Source: Hyaloperonospora brassicae
Lineage: Eukaryota; Oomycota; Peronosporomycetes; Peronosporales; Peronosporaceae
Assembly: GCA_947650285.1 (NCBI GenBank)
Contig: CANTFL010000165.1
Location: forward strand, 1 to 64,000
Reading direction: 5' to 3'
DNA: 64,000 nucleotides
Position numbers and translations under genes: made by a program
The notes under the pieces: generated by a model
Seen by the model: the letters and a program-made list of their open reading frames with translations, nothing else
Databases searched by the model: none
Told to the model about the DNA's origin: nothing
Part shown: positions 54,591 to 64,000 of the stretch, piece after piece
Layout of the letters: each line of letters begins with the position of its first letter
How positions within the stretch are numbered: position 1 is the stretch's first letter

Positions 54591-54917
54591 ACGTGGTACC
54601 TGTTGTGGCTAGCGCTTCGTCGATTGAGCGTCTACTTCAGCATCGTGCGCATTGGATTTGAACCATGGACGCGACACGTGTAGCGATCGACACTTGCATG
54701 ACGCCCGCGACTCGGCAAACAACCGCTCGATAATATGAAGTATTGCTGAACCGCGTGTGCCCGTTTTTGCTTTGCTGAGAACACGTGTGGCGTGTATTGG
54801 CGTACAGATCGCAGGACCGGCTGCGACTCAGCAAGGCTGTGTTGCCTTCGACGGGCCAGCAAGTCGTCGTCTTCCGTCGAGCCGAGTATTATACCGACAT
54901 TCCTGATGACAGTATCA
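54591..54917. other. Convergent 3' region, uricase and katanin p80
   Basis: 327 bases between two convergent stops. It contains a tRNA-B-box-like GGTTCAAATCC on the minus strand at about 54655, which I rejected as a tRNA. Nothing else is seen. Confidence 0.5.
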
Positions 54918-57521
54918 TCATCGGTGGAAATCGTCGAGTGCTCGTGCAAGTGCATGGAACTTGCATCGTAATGCTGAGTCAGTGTAGGTCTCTGCCAGGT
55001 GCTGAACCCGTTGATGCATCTCCTGAAAGTAAGCGTCGCAAGTATTGCACTGTCTCGCTCGGTCGCTGTAAGCAGCAGAGGAAGGTGAGAAAAACATGTA
55101 CAGCCGAGCGCAGCAGTGGGGTCTCTGTCACATACCGTTCATTGCCCGCAATGTCCATTGCTCGTGTGTACCTATCTCGACCATCTTTCACAATGGCAGA
55201 AAATGCGCTCAGCAGCTTATGCCCAGACACGATGCCGACACTCAAGTACCTGTGCACGACCAATTCGACACACACGACAACGATTAGATCGAAGACAAGC
55301 AGCAGGCAGCGCTGATGATGCTGAGAGACGCACAATTCGAATCTGCTTTCCAACAGCTCCACAATGAGCGGAAGCAGCAGCGTACACGCTTCCAGATCAA
55401 CGTCCAAAGATGACAAATCCATGATACGCAGTACATCCACTACCACAGCCGCGCGTTTGCCTTTTGGCAATTCGCCAATGTACCGAAGACCATTGATCAA
55501 ATGACCTCTCTCCCAGTGGACCAGTAGCTGCTGGACACACTTTTGCCGAGCCTTGAACGCTCTCACGCATGTGTCCATTCCGCTACGTAGCTCTGTCACA
55601 AAGTCGGACACGACCAGTTCTTCGTCTCGCTGCTGTGATGACAACGCAGATGAATCGGTCTCGTGCGTCTCGGAATCGGTTTCGTGCGTCTCAGTATGTC
55701 TGTGTGGCGGTTGCGATTGCGTGTCGTCGTTCAGAGTGCTCAGCCTTGCACTATCTGGAGCCCAAACGCCAGTTACAGTCAAAGGCTGTTCAGCTGCTGC
55801 TCGTATTACCATCAAACTTGCAGCAAACGTACCTGCTTTGCTGGGGTCTTCAGCACGACATGTCGGACGGGCGATTGCATCTGGCTGAGCGACAAAGACT
55901 TCGGAAGTTGCCAGATGAGTAGCCGCTTGATGGTTGGCATCACGAGATACCTGATCCAGTCCCACACATCTTCTTGCCCGTGTAACACAATCGGGTGCTT
56001 CGACATTGCCAGCTCCAGAAGCAGGTGCCGCTGCGCCCAGCCCGTCAGCTGCTTTTGCTACGGTCATGGTTCGTGCAGCAACTTTTTCTGCATCAGCTGT
56101 AGCACATGGAGACACCGCTCTTGCAGAAGGAGGTCGACGGCTCCTGCTGGTGGTCGCGGCAGCTTCTTCACCATGGGTGCCGTTGGTTGTGTGGTGAAAT
56201 GGCCGCATTTGCATCACGTCTAGTACGCGTATCGAGACAAAAGCGCCCTGGATACATCCAGTCATGAGCTTCATGTCGTTCGTCATTGCTGTGTCGGCGT
56301 GAACTTCGACATGGTCTAGCTCTCCCTGACGGGGCATCGCCACACTGTCGTGACACTGTTCCACATCACCCGTACGTCAAACTTATTCGACATCATCAAA
56401 CCAACCAGCAAATGGACAGCAACTACCAACCTCAATCCCAGATTCGTAGGACCATACTTGAATCGCGTCCTGCGAACAGCTGACAAGATACTTGCCGCGG
56501 TATGGTTCTGCAACTGTGTGGCACATTGATGTGGTCTGAGCAGCAACGACAACGACACACACATGCATCAGTGATGTTTGACAAACGACTTTGCAGCATT
56601 GCGTCGCATTCGAAGTACCGTCGCATTGTCCACAGGAGTCGCGCCTAACGCGGCAAAGTTTTGGACATTCCAGAATCGAATAGTGCGGTCAGCCGCAGAA
56701 GAAGCCAAGATGAGCTCTTCTGGATTGAATGCAAAGCTTGTGATAGCGCCACGGTGATCAGCGAATTCATGAAGAAGCCGCCCGGCTGCAAGATCCCAAA
56801 TCCTGATCCTGCCGTCGTGGTCACCCGAAGTGAGCCAGCGTCCATCGGGTGTAAAGCTCACGGCCGTAACCTTCGACGAATGGCCCTTGAACGTCTGCAT
56901 GCAGCTCTTCATACGCAAATCCCACACCTTGACGATCGTATCCATCGAGCCAGAGGCCACGTAGTCCCCGTAGAGGTGGTAGTCCAGAGTCGTTGTCGCC
57001 GCCATGTGCCCTTTCAGCGCTCGACTCAGTTGACCAGCTTCAAGGTCAAACACCTCCACTGGTCCGGACCGCGATCCAGCCACAAGTTTGCGATCCAATG
57101 GCTCGAACACAATGCTCTCGACAGCACTCTGATGGCCTTGGAGCCTCTAGTCCAGCCCAGCATTAGTCTCGGCAACGTCAACCGCTGTCCCCCATTGTCG
57201 GCCATGGATGTCCCTACCGTGATCTTCGTGGCCCCGTTCTCCCGCACCTTCCAGACGTTGACCAGGCGGTCGTCTCCACCCGTTGCGACAAGTCGGTCCT
57301 CTCCCTGCACGAGCCCTTCAACATGAGAAACAGTCTCGAGTCCATTCGAACAGCTGTCATCGTACCGAAGCTTTGCGACCGAAGCGCACGCACTGGACGC
57401 TGTCCGCGTGCGGTCGAAAACGCGCTACAGCGACACACAGACACGGCGACAATGCGCACACAATGAGGCACATGTCGCAGCAAGAGGCCGAGCGGGACGT
57501 ACAGTTTTGCGGGAGGTTCAT
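54918..57521 (-). CDS. KATNB1: Katanin p80 WD40-repeat subunit
   Basis: Eight exons: 57521-57503, 57424-57366, 57304-57218, 57146-56619, 56535-56431, 56355-55334, 55249-55136, 55065-54918, giving 693 aa with every phase consistent. Residues 1-310 are WD40 repeats: LVATGGDDRLVNVWKV, VAGSRSGPVEVFDLEAGQLS, ASGSMDTIVKVWDLRMKSC, TSGDHDGRIRIWDLAAGR and ASSAADRTIRFWNVQNF. A disordered linker follows, and from about residue 517 comes the con80 domain (VQQLLVHWERGHLINGLRYI, VVDVLRIMDLSS) that binds the p60 AAA ATPase. Katanin severs microtubules at spindle poles, basal bodies and cortex. The first coding exon is only 19 nt. Skipping the intron after 55334 would disrupt con80. It diverges from cornichon across 273 bp. 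Confidence 0.93.
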
Positions 57522-57794
57522 GTCCGGGCGCGCAACGTGCGTTGTGCACTTGCGCTTTGTATGGTGAGCCGACTTTGGGCGGTCCTGCGGGTCTTTGGGA
57601 CGAAAAAAGGACCTGCACTTGAGACGCTCTGGTGTGGTGGTACAAACAGAGTGAGTGAGTCGTAGAAGTGGTACGCCCACTTTGGATCGAGACGTGTGTT
57701 GGGAACTCCCCCACGCGCTGACGGACAGTTGGACGGACTGCGTCTGTGCACGTGCGAAGCTGCGTCGCCCGCCCGCACCTGGCGAGAAAACCTC
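57522..57794. promoter_or_regulatory. Divergent promoter, katanin p80 and cornichon
   Basis: 273 bases between opposing start codons. No clear TATA element or initiator was recognised. Confidence 0.45.
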
Positions 57795-58721
57795 ATGCAG
57801 GTGCTCATTGCCGTACTGAGCTTCGTCGACATTGTCGCGCTCACGTTCCTCAATGGCTATTGGGTACGACGCGTCAAGCTGTCTGTCAAGCTGTCTGTCT
57901 GTCTGTCTGTCTGTCTATTTGTCGCGTCGTTTCGTATCGACATGCGCTCTCTCCATTGACTGTCGTGTGTACTTCTTGTGCTGCCGGCAGCTGATCACGC
58001 TCGATGAACTGGAGCTCGACCACTTGAACCCGGCGGATGTCGCCCAGCGCCTGAACAAACTCGTCTGTGCGTGACGACAGTTGTTTGTGTTTCATGCAGT
58101 CTTGCAGTCGGCTGCTACTGCTGATACTACTACTACTGCCACTGCTGCTACTATTGCGTTCTGGACTCGAGTCTCGAGCTGACTGGACGTGTCTTGTGTG
58201 GCTGGTGATGGTGCTGCAGACCCAGAGATGATCTTGCACGGCGTCCTCATGTTCTTTTGTCTACTGGCGTGGGCCCCGTGGATCTTCCTGATGAACCTCC
58301 CGATTGCCGTGTGGCACGCCCGACGGTAAGTGCGCCTGTGTAAATCCGAGGACGAAGCGGCAAGGAGCTAACGGCAATGCTATGACTACTGTTGATGCTG
58401 GGGACATGTGCTGCTGTTGCTCTGCAGTGTCCTGCGCAAGGAACATTTGATCGACCCGACAGAGATTTTGCGCTATAAGAAGCTCCAGCAGGCTCGCGTG
58501 GAATCAATTGCCAGGACGGTGTTCTACGGCCTGCAGATCGTGTACGGCATGTTCTGGTACGTGTCTGTGCTCACATTCCTCTGCGTCGATCGTGCTATCG
58601 AGCAAGTGCACGGAGCTCTCGACTCACACACACGCTCCTGTGTGTCGCCTCTTGCTCGAACAGGATGGTGTCAGCGATCGTGGCTTCGGCCAAGGACCGA
58701 AAGAACAACAAGCGCGCATAG
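57795..58721 (+). CDS. Cornichon/Erv14-type ER cargo receptor
   Basis: Five exons: 57795-57863, 57991-58066, 58220-58325, 58428-58556, 58664-58721, phases consistent, 145 aa. Three membrane spans are visible: VLIAVLSFVDIVALTFL, ILHGVLMFFCLLAWAPWIF and VFYGLQIVYGMFWMVSAIV. LITLDELELDHLNPADVAQR followed by KLVYPEMILHG is the cornichon signature, and HLIDPTEI sits in the lumenal or cytosolic loop. Cornichons pick up membrane cargo in the ER and hand it to COPII vesicles. The tail KDRKNNKRA is basic. The first intron carries a CTGT microsatellite (about 57889-57919). Length fits the family (about 140-160 aa). Cargo is unknown. Confidence 0.93.
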
Positions 58722-59017
58722 ACAGCAGAAAAAGCACATTGTCGTCTGCTCATTGCGCAAGTGCCATCTCGACGACACTCACTGGTGGCTCGGCATCCGT
58801 TCGTCTATGGCTCGACGGTACACAAGTTTACACAAGTCGCCTGCTGCTTTGCATTGTGGTAGAAAACAGACAGTCGTGGTGGTAATCGAGCGAAACGAGC
58901 GCCGCGGCACACAATAATGTAGCCACGTCCGTATTCACCGCCTGTTTGCCTCTGTTTAACGCCCCAAATGGGTTCACTTCGTCCCCATCATCCATTTCGA
59001 CAGACGTCCGCACTTTA

Positions 59018-62000
59018 ATGCGTCGCCGGTACGGCCGTCGACGCGCCGCAAAGGCAAAGGCCGCCGCCGCTGCCGAAAAGGCCTCAGCAACTGGCGCGTC
59101 TGCTGGTGCTCCCGATCCTGCAGACGTCACAGCGGCGACGTACGCCTCGGGCGCTGCCAAGAAGCGGCAGCCAACAGTGCATGCAGCTGCCCAGATCAAG
59201 CTGCACGTCCATGGCCACGAGTTCCAGGGCGGCGACGAGATTGTGCTGAATCCAGACAGCTTCCCCCAGCTCCGGGAGATGGTGTGGAAGGACTACGTGG
59301 TCGAGGTCTTCCACCCGGCGTACACAGGCGGATCGCAGGTCGTGGCCACGGACGGAGCAGCAGCTGCTGCCCTGGCCGAAGGCTCGCCGCAGCACCACCT
59401 GCTGCTGGACATCCCCGAGAGCAGTGCCGCGCCGGTCAAGGGCAAGATGCAAGTGAGTGTGCTCAAGGACACGGCCACGTTCTTCCAGCTGGCCCCGTTC
59501 AAAGACGTGACGGTGCGCTTTCTGCCAAAGACGCAGGTTGAGGTGGATTTTGTCGAACTCGCGCTCAAAGACCAGTTCATGTCGAGACGAGACCTCATGT
59601 ACTTACAGCAGTCGATGGTGGGCTTGGCCTTGTACGTTGGAAAGACGATTCGGGTGCAGGGCACGAGGTGGCAGGTGCTGGATGTGCGTGTAGGCGGCGA
59701 CAAGGTACAGAGCGGCGTGATTTCGGACAAGACTAAATTTACCTTTCGCTCGCAGACGTCGCGCGTGATGTGGCTCGTGCAGGTTAGCCCCGAGATGTGG
59801 GACATGGCAAACTCGGGCATGTTGTACTTGGAGATCTTCTTTGCCGTCGTTCGAAACGTGCTGAGCAAGTGGGTGAAGCACAAAGTCTCGCACAGCCTTA
59901 CAATTCTTTTTTATTCGCGATGTTTCTACCCGGAAATGGACCACGATCACGAGTTATCGTCGATGGATGGTCATTATCGAAGCTCGATGCCGAAGCGAAG
60001 ACAACCTTGGGAAGAGGTCGATGAGAAAGAGTCGTCGTTTTTGTACGACGAGCGCGAGCGCTTGTCGATTGGTGCCGATGAGAATGGCAAGCATTACCAG
60101 GATTTCTACAAACTGGTCACGTTTGACAGCATACTCACAGACGTGCAGCCGCTGCTCATGGATCTCAAGAAAGAAATGAATGCGTTCCCGCGCGAATGTG
60201 GCTGGCGGTCACCAGGATATTGCTACATCTCGCCGTTCTCTCCTGCAAAGTCAGTCCGAAACGAAGTGCGTCCGCGACCGGGAGTTCCGTCGAATGCGCG
60301 CGACGGAAACCTGCTGGAAGCTGTCAACCTCGTGCTCAATCTATTCGAGAAGCACCATATTGACCGTGACCTGGCCCGCAGCGGTCAAAGCGTTGTGCTC
60401 ATCACGGCAGGCAACGGCATTTTCTCCGTCAATAAGCGGCTTTCTGAAATCACGGAGCAGCGCATGATGGACCACGGTATCGGCATTGACCTCATCTCGC
60501 TGGCATCACGCCCTTTGCACAAGTGCCCGCTGTTTCTTTTCAAAGAGTCCGATTTATCTGAAATGAAGCTTCCTGGCCGGAAAGACGGCAACCCTGCGAC
60601 AGAGGTCTGTTTGTGCAGCAACAACCCCCACGGAGTCAAAAACGGGTATCAGCGACGCTCACGCTCAGATTCGACCGAAGTCGCTGCCGATACAGGAGTG
60701 CTTGATCCGGCCGTGTCGTCCATGCGAACGGGCCAGTTGTGCAAGTACTGTTTGCAACGGGTGGAAAACCGCAAGAACTATATCGTTCCGCTTTGGATCC
60801 CGCTTTGGTTTGTGCAAGAACACATGCTCGTTCCTCACGAGTGCCCACTGGACGAAGACATTACTCGGTTTTGCGATATCTGCGCCCCACAGAGTTCAAA
60901 GACCAAAACGTTCGAGCCGCTACCGATGTGCCGGATGTTCGGTAAAAACGGTCTCACGGATGCTGAATGCTTATCACTTCCGAAGCCGCTGGAGTGTATG
61001 CTAGCAGGCTTTCCAGCAACCGAGCCATCGATGGGTAACGATGAGCGCAGTGACACCACCATCGGCTTTGTACCGTCCGCTAGTGGGTCTACGTACGACA
61101 ACGTCACTCCTGCCGGTCTTACAAGTGACCTCGTTCGCGCCCGGGCGTCTTCCATTGCACGCTCTGACGACTGTGTCTCGTACGATGGCGAAGTCCGTAC
61201 CAAAGTTCGCAGCTTTTCGATGACCGAACAAAAGAAGCTGCTCCATGAATACGACAGGTATGATGACGAAGTCTTTGAATTCGCATCAGCACCAAAACTG
61301 GTACCAAAGTCATCCGATAGCGACACCAGTGTCCGTATCGCCACACCACCTCCGCTCCGCCCGGGAATTCCGTTTTTTACCTCAACAATCAAGAAACGGA
61401 CGGGTATCGTTGGAGTTCTGTCCTACTCAGCTGGTACTGGGAACGAAAACGGGGGCACCAGTAGCGGCGGAACACGCTGGCGTCACTACGAACAGCGATC
61501 GCCTTCTCCGCCGAATGTCGACATGGCTGCTGAGTACAGAGGAAGTTTAGAGGCTATGGCGGGGTCGTTAGACGACGACAAGGACAGACATCGCATGACT
61601 TCGAGCTCGTTCCCAAACACGTTGCAGCTCGGCGACGGAAGTGGCCGAAGTCAAACTCCGTTCGTGACGAGTCCCGTTCTCCGCCCTGCTGAATATGCCG
61701 TCAACGAAGATATCTTCCACTCTCAGGCCTATATGTTGAAGCAGCTCACGAGCAACCAGCGCCGATGGAGCCAAGTGCGGCCATACGAAGATCAGCAGTA
61801 CAAGATTGCGCAGAATGTGCTGAAATGGAGGAGCCTGTGCTTTCCTGCGCTTTTGCCACTCGCGAGTGATTTCATGCCGGCCCCGAAAGAGTTGCAAGCG
61901 CACTACACCGAGTCATTCTACAGCGTCATGCTTCCAGAACGTGACGAGCAAAACGGTGTGATGTTCCGCGATTACCGTGAGCTGGTGTTGGAGATGGTGG

Positions 62001-63672
62001 CACAGCGACTTTCCCAAGATTTTCAACTTGTCTCCGTAGAAGTGTCGAATGAAGCTGGTGGGAAAACTGGCACTGTGTTCCGACTCAGCATGGGCCACCG
62101 AATCCATGAAATCGTGTACAATGAAGAAACGCAGACAATTGATGTGAAGCGCTACCTCCAGAAGGTGACGACACGCTCGGATGTGGACATCATGGAGTAT
62201 CGCTACTCGCTCTGGTCGCCTATTGTGAATCGATTTGTTGCAGTTGGCCAAGAGTTCCGCAAGTATCTGCAGGTAGAATACCAGTGGAACCACCTTGACC
62301 AACTAATCTGCGGCTACATTGACGTCATGAGTGAAGGGATCCGCTACAAGCGCAGTCTTTATTGCCTCTTTCCACCTCGGTTACAAGGCTCCGATATCAG
62401 CGATCAAGGTGAGAGGAAGCGCAACGCATCTGCAATCTTCTTGGGGACGTCCTTACTAATTTGTTGCGTATGTCTGCTTTGTTGCTTCTAGACAATTTGC
62501 GGAATTACACACAAGGATGTCGGAAGTTCCTCGAGTTTCTGCGAGGCAAGGCAGGTGCTAGTACAGGTTTTCCAAGCGTGCAGTTTTCGACTGACTGGAA
62601 ACACGATATCGCAGCGAGCGGTACTGAAGCGTTCAAGCGCGTTGGGCAGCGAAGTGTCAAGATGCTGCTGCATACCAACGATGCGTTAACCAGTCAAAAC
62701 TGGGTGATTGCCAAGATTGACACGGAGGTGTTTCCGACACAGTGTTTCCATGTGGAGATCCAGTGGCTTGTGTGTCGCAGCTCTCTCGTCGATGATCTAA
62801 TCACTGGATTGAGTCGCCGTGCGAAGCAGCTCGGTCTGGAAATGCACAGGGTGACTGAAAACGGCATCTCGAGCAATCTCGACCTGCATCCGCTGAACTG
62901 CCCCATCTTCTTGAGAATTGACGGTCCACTCGAGCAGCAAGAGGTGGAGAAGGCACTGGTGGAGCGATTTGATTTCTGTGCGGAGGCGCTGCACCCGATC
63001 CCGTTCACACATCTGAATCATAACGCAGAGTACGCGGTCGTGGCGCAGGAGCCCTGTCAACCGCGCGCGCGTCGGATGACTTCGTATTACCGGCAGTATG
63101 TACACCGGTCGCTATCGTGCTTTGCGCGTATGACGCAGACCGGACTGGTGTGGATTTCGAACCAGAAGGTGCACGACGACGAGATCCAGCCGATCTTTGA
63201 TCAGCTGCGGCAGTATATTGAGTCACTGCAGGTGGTGCGCTCGGCGTTGGTGAGTCTGTCGGACGACGCGTCCAAGACTGAAGAAGCAGGAGCAGCAGCA
63301 ACAGCATTGTCAATGGAGATTGAAGAAGCTGTGCCATCGAAGCAAAGAGCGCCGAAACTCGGCGCAAGTAGCCTTTGCGAAGAAAGCGTCACGAAACAGT
63401 CGGAGAGCACAGCTAGCAAAGCGGAGAACGAAAGCAGTCGAGCGGCGGCCAACGTCGTGGTGCATCATGCCGTCCTGGATACGAAAGAAGACCATTCGAC
63501 CACTGCTGGCGAGACTGCTGGCTCCAGTGCCCCATTTGCGATCGAACCGCAGGCAGATGAGGATCCTGCGGAATGTGGCGCAATGCCATCTGTGGAGAAA
63601 AAGACGGCCGCGAGACGATACGCTTCGAGTGGAGAGTACGCGTCCCCGACCTCGTGCGGCTCGGCGGCGTGA
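59018..63672 (+). CDS. IML1: IML1/DEPDC5, GATOR1 (SEACIT) subunit
   Basis: Exons 59018-62408 and 62492-63672 (GTGAGA donor, TTCTAG acceptor), 1523 aa. The N-terminal IML1 domain shows HGHEFQGGDEIVLNP, FVELALKDQFMSRRDLMYLQ and LTILFYSRCFYPE; near residue 456 is the VWA-like SVVLITAGNGIFSVNKRLSE ... IGIDLISLASRPLHKCPLF block; the C-terminal half has the WKHDIAAS and MLLHTNDALTSQNWVIAKI segments. In yeast and animals this subunit gives GATOR1 its GAP activity toward Rag GTPases and represses TORC1 when amino acids are scarce. I could not see a DEP domain. The C-terminal 150 residues are Ser/Ala/Glu-rich and disordered. ATG 59018 is the first in-frame ATG; the frame extends to a TTG at 58946. Confidence 0.85.
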
Positions 63673-64000
63673 ATCGGACCTGCGTGTAGCCACTTTAGGC
63701 TGCTTGAGTTAGTGCACGGCGGGTACGTGTATCAACTTGTCACGTGTGGACACCGATCCTGCAGTGCGATTGGCGATTGATTACTGCCGGAGCGCAGCTA
63801 CGACAGGAGAGCGACAGGAAGGCATATGGATCCGACGAAAACCAGTGAGTGCACTTGTAATGTAGTAGCAACGGCACCTCAGCGAGAGAGAGAAAGCAAA
63901 CGAGACCGTCTTGCGAATCCGTCGTACATCACGGGCGCCCACACTGTCCCTGTCGAGCGACGCACGACCAGTCCGTCCGTCGTCACGTCGTGTCCCCCAA
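63673..64000. other. Right edge, downstream of IML1
   Basis: 328 bases including the probable 3' end of the IML1 transcript. No gene start or motif is visible before the window ends. Confidence 0.5.

Noticed and set aside
54640..54680. GGTTCAAATCC resembling a tRNA B box on the minus strand
   Set aside because: The flanking bases do not form a five-pair stem, no matching acceptor stem occurs about 70 bases upstream, and no A box is present.

Overview
The window reads as nuclear DNA of an oomycete, most likely a Peronosporales species (Phytophthora or downy mildew). The evidence is a START-FYVE protein of the kind expanded in oomycetes, a secreted WY-domain candidate effector, a fused UDP-glucose pyrophosphorylase/phosphoglucomutase, short introns (about 50-160 nt) with GTACGT/GTGCGT-like donors, and compact genes with high third-position GC. 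I could not determine the species. All coordinates and splice models come from reading the sequence by eye. No searches were run.

Layout. 1-5.8 kb is repeat-rich and gene-poor, with a WY effector candidate (minus strand) beside a 236-bp tandem duplication. 5.8-7.7 kb holds a START-FYVE gene. 9.9-11.7 kb holds ribosomal protein eS30 (minus) head to head with a five-exon mitochondrial protein whose lipoyl-like domain lacks the lipoyl lysine. 11.7-14.4 kb holds a degraded retrotransposon and an uncertain small gene. 15-22.5 kb holds a CNNM-type transporter, the RNA cytidine acetyltransferase NAT10/Kre33, a small membrane protein and CFAP20. 22.7-29.8 kb holds the UGP-PGM fusion (minus) diverging from a triphosphatase-guanylyltransferase mRNA capping enzyme. 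30.3-35.7 kb holds a bZIP factor (minus) and an AGC kinase (plus) around a microsatellite-rich gap. 36-50.7 kb is dense: LSG1, snurportin-1, CLP1, a PPR protein and the largest TFIIIC subunit. 50.7-53.4 kb has no recognisable gene. 53.4-63.7 kb holds peroxisomal uricase, katanin p80, cornichon and IML1/DEPDC5.

The genes are housekeeping genes, mostly alternating in strand, with several short divergent promoters (128, 273, 277 and 322 bp). At least seven act on RNA or RNA machinery: NAT10, capping enzyme, LSG1, snurportin-1, CLP1, the PPR protein and TFIIIC. eS30 and LSG1 both bear on ribosomes. I see no single operon-like system. The most unusual items are the lysine-less lipoyl-like protein, eS30 with a truncated ubiquitin tail and a 5-nt first coding exon, the TTM-type triphosphatase fused to a guanylyltransferase, the WY effector without a clear RXLR, and tandem repeats placed directly in divergent promoters.
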